In this document: positions 25,446-36,500 of the stretch, piece by piece | How positions within the stretch are numbered: the first letter of the stretch is position 1 | Layout: every line of letters begins with the position of its first letter | Assembly: GCF_947166265.1 (NCBI RefSeq) | Contig: NZ_CAMVDO010000002.1 | Location: forward strand, 1 to 64,000 | From: an uncultured Fibrobacter sp. | GTDB lineage: Bacteria; Fibrobacterota; Fibrobacteria; Fibrobacterales; Fibrobacteraceae | DNA: 64,000 nt | Reading direction: 5' to 3' | Notes under the pieces: generated by a model | The model's input: the letters and a program-made list of their open reading frames with translations, nothing else | Told to the model about the DNA's origin: nothing | Databases searched by the model: none | Position numbers and translations under genes: made by a program

Positions 25446-26375
25446 ATGTCCAACAGCAAACTCATCCTGTACGCATCTTACCAGACCGGGGAAAATCTTC
25501 CCGGGTATGTGCAGTTTGCGCTGAAGCACCTTGCCGAAACCGACTTTACCGTTGTGCTCCTTACAAACAAGCGTCCGCTTTCGGCAGAGACGATGTCGTT
25601 TCTGGAAGACAACGGAATCAAGCTCTACCTCACCGAAAATCACGGGTTCGATTTCGGAATGTGGCGCAGGTTCCTCAAGGATCTCGCGAACGGTCGCAAC
25701 AACACCGCCGACCTGAACGGCATCACCCGCCTGCTGCTCGTCAACGATTCTATCGTCTACTTTCAGAATAACTTTGAAAAATTTATTCGCCATGCCGAAG
25801 CGAACAGTGCCGATGCCGTCTCGCTCACGCGAAACGACGAGATTCGCCCGCATCTGCAATCGTTTTTCCTGTACTTAAAGCAAGAGGCCCTGGGCGCCTT
25901 CTACCTGCATCTTTTGGAAACTCCAGAACAGGAAACCTTCTACGATGTGGTACACCGGCTAGAAATCGGAATGGCAAACGTTTTCGACGAGGCCGAAGTG
26001 CGAATGGCCTCCCTTTACAGCACAAGCCAGCGCACCATCTTCGCCTACCCGGAAATGATTGCGCAGGGTTGCGGCTTTATCAAGCGCAAGCTTTTGCAGC
26101 ATCGGTTCGATTTCAAGGAAAAGGTACACTTTATCCGCCACGGCGCTTACGACGCACTGAATGCCGATTACCATCAAATTGTTGTTGATGCAGGCCTCGC
26201 CCCCGACTTCAAGGAGGAATGGCTTCCCAAGCCCATCGGAGGCGCTACATTCCAAGTTGCCGACAAGCTGTGGCAAAAATCATTCGATAAAATCGGATGG
26301 CCCCTGCTCCGCACCGCCATCAAGACAAAGTACAAGTTGCTCGGCAAGGAACTCGAAGGCGACGAGTACAAGTAG
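25446..26375 (+). CDS. RgpF-like rhamnan/glycan synthesis protein
   Basis: The 309-residue protein resembles the RgpF (rhamnan synthesis F) domain: ILYASYQTGENLPGYVQFALKHLAET, VVLLTNKRPLS, GFDFGMWRRFL and LLLVNDSIVYF, followed by SLTRNDEIRPHLQSFFLYLK. Family members are glycosyltransferase-like enzymes of rhamnose-containing surface polysaccharides. No rml or other glycan genes are adjacent. It starts 9 bp after rnr and ends 6 bp from the convergent GH3 gene, with no clear terminator between. Confidence 0.78.
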   Translation: MSNSKLILYASYQTGENLPGYVQFALKHLAETDFTVVLLTNKRPLSAETMSFLEDNGIKLYLTENHGFDFGMWRRFLKDLANGRNNTADLNGITRLLLVNDSIVYFQNNFEKFIRHAEANSADAVSLTRNDEIRPHLQSFFLYLKQEALGAFYLHLLETPEQETFYDVVHRLEIGMANVFDEAEVRMASLYSTSQRTIFAYPEMIAQGCGFIKRKLLQHRFDFKEKVHFIRHGAYDALNADYHQIVVDAGLAPDFKEEWLPKPIGGATFQVADKLWQKSFDKIGWPLLRTAIKTKYKLLGKELEGDEYK

Positions 26376-26381
26376 CTACCG

Positions 26382-27551
26382 TTAGGGAATCAACCCCATC
26401 CGGTATTTCAGTTTCAACACACGGGCTACCGATCTTTCTAGTCTTTCCAGATTCGCCTTATCCTGTAAGGCAAGCTCCAACAAGTACTTTTTCATTGCTG
26501 GAGCCTTAGCCGAATTGGTAATCAAGAAAATATCGTTTCCGGCATCAAAGGCGGCTTTCAGAACCTTCTTGAATTCCGTATCAGGGTAAGACTTGCTTTT
26601 CGCAAGTTCAGGGCCGCTAATCCAGCTCAAGAGCGTCGTTCCCCACAGGTGATCCGTCATCACGACGAGATCCTCGTCGAATTCGTGCGCCATATCGACA
26701 ATTTTCTTTTCGAATACCGCCGGAGCATCGGAAATCTCCCGATAACGGACACTGCTCATCATGATTGCATGAACCTTGTTCGACAAGTCCTTGAACATTT
26801 GGATATTCTCGGCAACTCGTTTCTTGGAAGACCTGCTAAACGCCACCTGAACATCGCTGTCCTGTTCGCTGTCATAGCCCGGGAAATGCTTCAGGACGCA
26901 AGCCACTCCGCCCTGTTTCATTCCCTCTATAAAGGCCTCCACCCTGAAAACATTGGACAATCCTCCCCAGGAGCGCTTGTAACGTTCCATGAAAGAGACC
27001 TTTCCGTCAAACGTCAAGACAGGGTCTATCGCAGGCGCCAAGTTCAAATTGAAACCGGTTTCCTTAAGGGTTACGGCGATATCCCTTGCAATTGGCACAA
27101 TATGTTCGGGTGGCATGTTTCGCATTTCTTGTGGTCCCGGAGTCTCACGCCACGTTGAATCAAAGCGACCCACACGGCTCACGTTTCCGCCTTCCTGATC
27201 GATAGAGACCAGTAGCGGAACCTTTATCCTCGAAGAAATTTTGCCCAAGTTTCTCTTGAACAATTTCATATCGGCAAGATGCGGACCCATCGCAAGAATT
27301 CCGCCGAGATTGTTTTCGGCAATCATTTCCGGAGAAGACATGTAGACCATAATCGTCTGACCGATCTTTTCCTCTAGCGTCAGGGAATTCCATAGTGCAA
27401 ACAATTTCGGGGGCAAGTAGTTCGGATTGTTGTCGAACGAAACAACCGTCCCCATAGGCTCCGTTTTAGGCAAAGTCTCAGACTCTACAGCGGGGGTTCC
27501 GCACGCGAACGAAAAAAAAGTACATACCCCCCAAAGGAGTATGTACTTCAT
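26382..27551 (-). CDS. Glycoside hydrolase family 3 lipoprotein (NagZ-like)
   Basis: The 389-residue precursor has a lipoprotein signal (MKYILLWGVCTFFSFAC) and a GH3 catalytic TIM barrel: LTLEEKIGQTIMVYMSS, LLVSIDQEGGNVSRVGRF, NLAPAIDPVL, VLKHFPGYDSEQDSD (the KHFPG/His-Asp signature of beta-N-acetylhexosaminidases) and LVVMTDHLWG with the likely Asp nucleophile. It probably trims N-acetylglucosamine-containing glycans at the cell envelope. It starts 24 bp after the stop codon of the 7,223-residue gene with no terminator between, so the two may share a transcript. The ATG at 27551 is preferred over an upstream GTG. Confidence 0.87.
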   Translation of the reverse strand: MKYILLWGVCTFFSFACGTPAVESETLPKTEPMGTVVSFDNNPNYLPPKLFALWNSLTLEEKIGQTIMVYMSSPEMIAENNLGGILAMGPHLADMKLFKRNLGKISSRIKVPLLVSIDQEGGNVSRVGRFDSTWRETPGPQEMRNMPPEHIVPIARDIAVTLKETGFNLNLAPAIDPVLTFDGKVSFMERYKRSWGGLSNVFRVEAFIEGMKQGGVACVLKHFPGYDSEQDSDVQVAFSRSSKKRVAENIQMFKDLSNKVHAIMMSSVRYREISDAPAVFEKKIVDMAHEFDEDLVVMTDHLWGTTLLSWISGPELAKSKSYPDTEFKKVLKAAFDAGNDIFLITNSAKAPAMKKYLLELALQDKANLERLERSVARVLKLKYRMGLIP

Positions 27552-27575
27552 ATTTGTCAAAATGGCGGGCACCTT

Positions 27576-30500
27576 TTACTTCACCGCAATCTTAGTCGCC
27601 TGTTGCTGCGAGCCTGCACGGACGCGGATCATATAGAGGCCGGACTTCGGAAGGTCAAGCATCAAGGCGTTCGATCCATTGAGAGCCTGAGCCGAAACGG
27701 TCGAGACTACGTGACCCTTCATATCCATCAGGTCGACGCGGGTCTTTTCGCCAGCGAGGCCTTCGGACACGTTGAACGAGACTTGCAGACGGTTTCCAAG
27801 ACGGGTGGTACGCAGGCCATCGATCTTCTTTGTCACCACGGTACGTGCCGTCGGTGCAACGCGCACCGTAGCGGTCTTGACGCTAGACTTCAGGTAAACC
27901 GTCAGCGGAACATTTTCCTGCATTTCGGTCGTATTGCCGTCCACCGTTACATACACGCGGTAACCGAATGCCTTGACACCTTCGATACCGGCAAGTTTCA
28001 GGTAACCCACGCGGTCGCTCGAAGCGGACAGGGCAACCGTCCATTCCATTTCATCCGAAGATTCCTTGATGGACTTCGCCAAAGTCTTCTTGTTGTCAAG
28101 AATAGCGAAGTTCACATGGTCGCCCATGCTAGAAGGCGGCTCTTCGGCACTAAACGGATTGTTGCCCGCACCCAGGATGTTCCAGGCGTCCTGTCTGCCG
28201 TTCTTATCGGAAAGTACGGCCTGGAGTGTCCAGCGATCCTTAGTAGAAGCCTTCGCCAAGATGCGCTTTTCGAAGGCAACCGTATCGCCGGCTTCAGGAG
28301 CTTCGGATTCCAGAGCCGGTTCTTCGGCATTGAACACAGGAGCAGAAGAAACCATCCAGGTCATCTTCTTAGACACCTTTGCCCATACGGCTTCGTAAGG
28401 TTTCAGGTAGTGGACTTCCTCGTAGTCGGACGTCTGTGCGTTATAGCGCCAGAAGGTGACTTCCGACTGTTCGTCGAAGGCCTTGTCCGCATCCGGACGG
28501 TTCGAGAACAGGCTTACGTCCCAACCATAGGGGTTCGCCACCAGGTTCCAGCCGGTACTTACGCTATCGAGTTCCCACACGATATCTTCGCGTTCCTCTT
28601 CGAGGTCGGTGCGCAGCACCAAGGGACGAGCCTTCAGAGAGCTGTACCAGGCGCCACGTTCCTTGACGATTTCATCGCCCCTGTAGTAGCGCTTGTACTG
28701 CCAGAAGTCACCCGTACCCTGTTCGTCCCACCAGTAGAACACCTGGTCGTTATCCCACTTGAGGGCCGACGTATCGACCGCCGCAAGCGAAATCATCTGC
28801 CAGCTGTCCTTTGCAACCGAGGCAATCTGCGACTTGATCGAGAAGAATCCGTCGTATTCGTCAGATTCCTTTTCATCGCCAATCGTCACGACCACCCTGT
28901 AATCGCCAGGTTTCGTCACATGCAACACCACGTCATCGGCGTATCCCATCGCGACAGAATCGCCAAGCAGGGAGTCGAGAATCACCACATTGGTTGTCGT
29001 ATCAATCAACTGCACCCTAGCAGAGGCCTTGCGGGTCACTTCGAATTCGCTTGCCTTGAAGCTCATCTGGACCGCATTGCCACTCTGGGCAAACGACTTT
29101 TCGACAAGGGTAATCGGAGTCTTGTTGCTCTTGCCAAAGAAGGGCACCAGAACCACATCTTCCATATTGCCCGGCAACTGAGAGCCTTCCGTCAGCTTCG
29201 CCACGATCTTTTCGCCACGGAACATCAGGAGAGAATCAAGCATGAAGCTCGAATCCGGAGCGGTACGCAGCGTCCAGTCGAAGCTTACGATGTCTTCCGG
29301 CAGGAGCATCGTGCCCCTGTTGTTGAAGTTATGGACAACTTCCTTGCCATCCCTGTTCTCGACGAACATCACCTTATCCTTATCATGTTCGACAGAGATG
29401 CGGGTGAAGTAGCCAGCGCAATCTTCCACATTCTGGCTCCAGCGAGCGTAAAGCGGAACCTTCGTCGTTTCATCCAGATTCGGATAGGCGGTATAGATTT
29501 CGTTTGCAAGGTTGTCGTTCATGGTCGTGTAGAGCGACTTGCTCTTGGAAGAGACGCTCCAGCCGGCAAGGCAACGGTTTGCGCTATAGACGACAGCCGG
29601 AAGAACAGCATGTTCGCTTGCGGTCACATCGTCTTCTGCAACCCAGTCATCACCATAGAACAATTTTTCCTTAGACGTTTCCTTCGAATCGACATTGAAC
29701 ACCAGGTGGAATCCGATGTACTTGGCGATAACGCTGAACGTAACCTTCTTCGGCATTTCGTTAAGCATTCCGACAAAGTCATTCTCGGTCGTATCGGCGC
29801 CCGTAGAGGTCTTCCAAATCAAGGGCTTTTCACCCATCAGGAGCCAAGCCGGATCCGATTCGAAGTGAGCGATGACCATCAGTTCGTCGTCCGTGACGGA
29901 CGGAACCTTCATGCCCTTTTCGCCGACCACATAGGTGAACGTCGAATCACCCACCTTCTGGACAATCGAGAGCGTACCCTGTTTCAGGCTCTTCGACACG
30001 ATCTGCTTCGTTTCGACCGTAGCGGATTCCCACACGGCATAGAGCACCGGAGTACGAACCTGAGTGAAGTCCATACCGTAGCGTTCCTGAATGTTGGACC
30101 AATCCAGGTTGCCACCAAGAGATTCTTCCATCAAGCCCGTTTCAAGCAGTTTTTCATACGCCTTTTCGTAAGCTTCTTCAAAGGCGTCGTCGAACGTGGT
30201 AAAGGCCTGTTCGGGATTCGCCTTCTTGTTGAAGCTCCAACCGGCGAGCTTGGCGTCGGCACGGTAGATTCCCGTGGGAAGTTCCTGTCCATAGGCGCTT
30301 GCCGTCCACTTGAATTCGCGGAAGTCGCGACCGAAGAACACGTTCTTGCCCTTCGCATTCACGTCGAGAGCGAATTCGATAGCGTCGATCACGTTCATGG
30401 CGCGGAGTCTTACGTCGGACTTGAAGTTGAATTCGTCACCCGAGGCAAGGTAGCCCACCGGATTTTCACTATCCAGAGGCAGAACGCTAATGGCGTGGTA

Positions 30501-33500
30501 CCTGGCCTTTTCAGAGCTCTGCTTGAATTCGACCGTAAAGAGGAGGTCACTTTCGGCAGGAACCTCAAGCGTACGGCTTCCGTCAATCACATACTCGTTG
30601 GAGCCGAATCCGGCGGCGCCGTTTGCGAGCACGAACGAACCTTCGGAAGCCCTGTTCGCCATCGACACCGTGTAAGTCGGCCTATTGTTCACCGTCTTCC
30701 ACACGGCATAGAGCGTATCCGGCGTATCGAAGGATTCGCGGGATTCGACATGCTTCTTGAACGCGGCGATAAAGGCTTCGTCTACAGAGGCATACACGCC
30801 TTCTTCAGCTACACCCGGGAGCGGTCTCAGCGACCAGCCCGCAAGCTTAGCATCGGTGCGGTACACGTTTACAGGAAGAGCCTCGCCGAATTCAACATCG
30901 GCAATGTTCCAGTCGCGTACAAAGTCCTTGCCGTAGAACACCGCAGCATCACCTGCGTTCATGGCAAACACAACACCTACGCTCTTGACCGTCACATCGG
31001 CATGCAAGACAGTATTTACGTCAAAGCGGTATTCCGTGTTGTCCAGCAGGTAGCCGTAGCTGTCGCCCGATTCATCGAGCAGGCTTGCCGCATACAGGTT
31101 GTATCCGCGACCAATGCTGTAAGATACCTTGAGCATCAGGTCAGAGGCCTTGGGCACGTTGATGGTTACCCCAGGTTCAACCACATAGCTATTGTAAGCG
31201 TCGCTCACCGTAAACACGGCTTCTTCAGTGGCATTATCAGACGAAAGTGTCACGTAAGCCGGAGCGCAGGTTTCATCTGCTTCAGGAGTCGTCCATACGG
31301 CGTAGAGTTTCTTCGGCTTTACGTCGAGAGCCTTGTAAGCCACGATAAAGTCCGTATCGAGCTTAGTGAACACATTCTCTTCAGAGGCGGTCGACTCGAA
31401 GGCGTAACCGACCAGGCACTTATCCGTCTGGTAAATCGAGGTCGGGAATTCACGAGCAAGTTCTTCGTCGCCAAGGTCATACGTTTTCTTAGCAAACCAG
31501 TTCGTGCCGTAGAACACGGTATCGGCCGATTCTGCGTTCACATCGAAGGCGAACTTGTAGACATCGGCAGCCATATTCACGCTCACGACAGTAGATGCCG
31601 TAAATTCATACACACCACCATTCGCAACGGAATCCTTCAGCACCACACCCATGGCATCGGTCCAGCTGAGTTTCAGCGGTTTGCCGCTTGCAACGGTGTA
31701 CTGGTAGTCAGCCACGAAGCTCATGCTGAATTCGAGGTTTTCAACAGCGGGGATTTCAAGACCCGTCGAACCGATTTCATACGAGCCACCGAAACCAGAT
31801 ACCGACTGCGAGAGCGTAAGGACACCCACATTCGTACCAGCCGAGGTAACCGTGTAGGTTCCGGTTTCGTCGTCTGCGGTCCACACGGCATACAAGGTGT
31901 CGAGCGTTTCGGATTCTTCGCGGCTTGCCGCAAACTCCTTATACGCACTCACGAAGTCGTTGTCGTAGGCGGTGTAAGCAACGGTTGCATCCCTGGTGAA
32001 TGCAAAGCCCGCAAGCTTCTTACCCGTGCGGTAGATCTTCGTCGGGAAAGCATCACCGTAGCTAGCCACGGTCCAGTTCAGTCCTTCGAAATCGTTCGAG
32101 AAGAACACGTTTGCACCATTTGCATTCAAGTCGTAGGCAAATTCGACGACAGAGAAGTCCGTTTCAGCCTTCAGTCTCACGCTTTCGCCAAAGCCGTACT
32201 TAGCACCGTCTTCGAGCTGTTCGAGCATAATGTCGTCAACACCGTTCGAGGCAAGCACCTCGATAGCGTTATTGTAGCTATAGGCTCCGTTCGCTTCGAA
32301 GTGAACCGCAAACTTGAGGTCTTCGCCCGCAGGAACCGTGAAGGAGCCATCCAGTTCATACACAGCCTTGATATCGCCCACGGCGTTCGTCAAGACGAAC
32401 TTGCCTTCTTCGGCAGTGTTTTCGACGGTCACCGTGTAATTTTCACGATCACCCGAACATTCATCCCACACGGCGTAAAGCGTCATGGGCGAGCTGAATT
32501 CACCTTCCTTGAAGGCCTTCATAAAGTCATCATCCAATTCGCGGTAAGCCGTCGTAGCGTTTTCAGCGTCAAAGGCAAAGCCCGCGAGGCACTTGTCGGT
32601 GCGGTACAGCGACATCGGGAACTGACGGGTTTCGGCAGAGGCCATGTCGTAGGTATTTTCGGCGACCCAATTTTCACCGTAGAACACCGTAGCGTCACCC
32701 GAGTTCGTATTGAAGGCAAACTCGTAGACATCGCCAGAGACATTCGCCTTGACAAACACATCGCCTGTCATGCTGAAGGTGCCGCCGTTTGTGATCGTAC
32801 CCACAATGGACTGCTCGTCATCGGAATCCAGAAGAATGAGCGGCTTCGTCACCGAGGCAAGCGTATGTTCCAGATTTACAACGAAATAGGCGTTGAATTC
32901 AAGATCGCTTTCGGCAGGAACCTTGAGTCCGTCTTCACCGATTGCATACCCGAGAGAATCTCCGAGCACCCACTGGGCAACCGTCAGGTCGCCGGCATCA
33001 AGACTCTTCGATGCAATCGTGTAAGTGGCGCGTTCAGGTTCGGTCTTCCACACAGCGTAAAGCTTTGTCGGAGCCGTTTCCTGATCGGCGTAGGCCGCCA
33101 TGAAGTCCTTATCGAACTTCGTGAACACACCTTCTTCGGAATCGTCATCGAGTGCCGCAAAGGCCCAGCCCGCAAGCACGGCGCCAGTGCGGTAGATCCC
33201 TGCAGTCGGGAGCGCGGCATCGTCTCTGTAGCCGGCATCAGATTTCCAGGTTCCCGTATAATCCTTGCCGTAGAACACGTCATTTGCGTTCACGTCGAGA
33301 GCGAATTCCACAGACTTCGGCGTTACAGCGGCATAGAGTTCGGCATTGCGCGTAAAGGTAGCGACATCGCCATTACCAATCGTTTCGGTCGTCTTGCCCA
33401 TTGTGATGGTAATATCCTTATCGCTGTAATCTTCGTAGGCGCTACCGGCAGTAAATGCAACACTGAATTCGAGATCCACATCGGGCACCTTCAGAGAGCT

Positions 33501-36500
33501 GAGAGCGTTCACCGCAAAGGTGTTACCCGCATTCGTCAGGGTGTACACGCCTTCGATATCGGCGTTACCCGAAGCAATCGTCACGTAATCCTGTTCGCAA
33601 TCATACCACACGGCATAGAGCTTCATCGGCTTCGTTTCCAGAGCCTTGTAGGCTTCGGCAAAGTATTCCGAAGAAGCAATGGAGTTTCTAGCCTCGTCAG
33701 GATCCGTTTCCGTCGGCGAAATGGCATAGCCAGCAAGGCACTTGTCATCCGAGCGGTAAATCGAATGCGGGAAGCTGAAGTCTTCGTCTTCGTTGGACAG
33801 GTCGTAAGTCTTGGAGTCAAACCACCCTGTTCCGTAGAACACCGTAGCGTTGCCCGCGTTCACGTCGAAGGCGAATTCATAGATTTCGGCAGAAGCATCC
33901 ACTGCGATGACAATCTTACCGGCAGTCACAAGTTCGTCCGTAACCGTGAAGGTTCCGCCGTTTTCAACAGAGGCAACCACATTGCCAAGGCCATCCATGA
34001 ACTTGATGGGCTGTTCGTCGGCAATGGCGTAGCCATCCTTGAGTTCGAAATTCACCGCAAATTCGAGGTTTTCTACGGCAGGAATTTCAAGACCGGATTC
34101 ATCGACAGTGTAAATCTCGTCTTGTCCGGCGACAGACAATTCAAGAGTCAGCTCACCCGCATCGAGGTTCGTAGCGGTCACCAGGTAGGTTTCCGGAGCA
34201 ACCGCATCCGACCACACCGCGTAAAGTTTCTGACTATGACGGTTGATGTTTTCACCATTTTCGGCGTAGAACGCCGCATAAGCTTCTACGAAATCATCGT
34301 CATAAGCGGTAAAGCCTTCGGTTGCCGTTGCAGTAAGTGCCCAGCCCACCAGTTTCATGTCGGTGCGGTAAATCTTTGCAGGCAAGGCCGCATCGCGTTC
34401 TGCGGCAGTCCATTCGAAGTCGTTCGGGAAGAACAGCTTCACGCCGCTAGCAACGTTCAGGTCGTAGTCGAATTCAGGATAGGTCAGCAGGGCCTTCATC
34501 TTCGTATTCTGCGTAAAGGTGTAGGCACCGTGGTCGTAGTTCAGGTCAGAACCATCTGCAGCAGAGAAGAGCTTTTCGCCTTCATAGCCAAAGGCTTCGT
34601 TCACGCGGAATTCCCAGGTGAACTTCACGTCTTCGGCAGCCGGAATCGAGAGCGGATGATCCTTATCCAGCGTGTATTCGACAGAGTTGTCGCCCGCAGC
34701 GTTTGTTAAGGTGAACGAACCTTCCACCACCGGGTTCATGACAGACACGACATAAACTTCGGGTTCCGTTTCGCATTCACCCCACACGGCGTAGACCGTT
34801 ACAGGAGATTCGTAATTTCCGTTCCTGAACGCCGCCAAGAAATCGGTATTGATTTCCCTATAAGTGACCGTCGGGTTTTCAGCTTCGAAAGCGAAACCAT
34901 CCAGGCACTTGTCGGTGCGGTACAGCGAAGTCGGGAAAGCAATCTCGGATGCGGACATGTCGTAGCGGATACTAGTTATCCAGGCCTCGCCATAGAACAC
35001 GGCTGCATCACCGGCGTTAGCGTCAAAGACCACTTCGTATTCACCCGAGGAGGTGTTCGCCTTAATCGTGGTGTTATCCTGGATTTCGAACACACCGCCA
35101 TTTGCAATGGACTTCGAAGGCGTTTCAGAACCATCCAGGTAGAGATCGAGCGGCTTTGTAAGCGCAGCGAGCGAATAGCCCTCATTCGCCACAAAGTAGG
35201 CCTTGAATTCAAGTCCACTTTCGGCAGGAACCGTGAGGCCATTTTCGGAAACCGCATAGCCGATGGAATCTTCGCCGACAATCTGAGAAACCACAAGGCT
35301 ACCTTCGTCGAGGCTTCCCGAGGCAATCGTGTAAGTGGCGCGTTCAGTTTCTGTCTTCCACACGGCATACAGCGTTGCCAGAGCCGTTTCCTGTTCGGCG
35401 TAAGCGGCTGCGTAGGCCGCCATGAAGTCCTTGTCGAACTTCGTGAACATGCCTTCTTCGGAATTGTCGGCGAGTGCCGTAAAGGCCCAACCGGCAAGGA
35501 CTGCGTCGGTACGGTAGAGTCCTTCGGTCGGAAGCGGAGCTTCGCCATCGAAGTCGACATTCTTGGAACTCCAGGAGCCCGTATAATCCTTACCGTAGAA
35601 GACGTTTGCACTACCCGCATTTGCATCGAGGGCAATTACCACGGTCTTCGGCGTTACAGAAGCGCTCAACTGAGCATCAACCGTAAACAGGTAATGATCG
35701 TCATTGCCAAAATAGGCCGTTTTGCTACCCATCTTGACACCGATGATTCCGGAATCATAATCCTTATAGAGGTCACCCGAAACGAATGCCACCCTGAAGC
35801 TCAGATCTTCGGCAACAGGTACCGTCACAGGGGCATCCGCAGAAACCACGTAGTCGTTTTTCGCATCCGTTAAGGTGAAATTACCTTCGGCAGCCGTATT
35901 GGCCGAGGCAACCGTCACACTCGTCTGGTCGCAATCTTCAGTCGTCCACACGGCGTAGAGGTTCTTTGTCGGAGAACTCAGGCTCTTGTAGGCGTTCACG
36001 AAGTCCTGTCCGACTTCCGTGAAGACTGCGTCCGGATTTTTCTTCTTGAACGCAAAGCCCGCAAGGCACTTACCGTTCTGGTAAATGGAGGTCGGGAACG
36101 CACGGGATTCTTCGACACCCATGTCGTAAGTCTTCTTTGCAAACCATTCACTTCCGTAGAACACCGTATCGGTAGAGGCGGCATTCACGTTGAACACCAG
36201 TTCGTACTTGTCGGCATCCAGGGCCACAGCCACGTAGCTCTTGCCCTTGAATTCGAACTGGCCGCCATTGGCGATAGATTCTTCTTCCGTATTGCCCAGG
36301 TCATCGACAATCCATGTAATGGTAATCGGCGTACCGGTGGCAACCGTATGTTCAAAGTCGCTCGTAAAGAGGACGGAGTATTCGAGGTTTCCGTTCACCG
36401 GAATTTCAATGCCTCCGACCGGATCAACCTCATAGGTCTGCGTAACGCCAGCCACCGACTGCGAGAGCGTAAGGACACCCGCATTGAGCGTACTCAAGAC

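Noticed and set aside
23613-25859. Minus-strand frame of 748 codons opposite rnr
   Set aside because: Antisense shadow; the plus strand encodes a complete RNase R with intact catalytic residues.
27603-34709. Plus-strand open frame of 2,368 codons
   Set aside because: It is exactly antisense to the repeat part of the giant gene and reflects that gene's codon choice. It has no signal peptide, domain or ribosome binding site, while the minus-strand frame has recognisable domains over its whole length.
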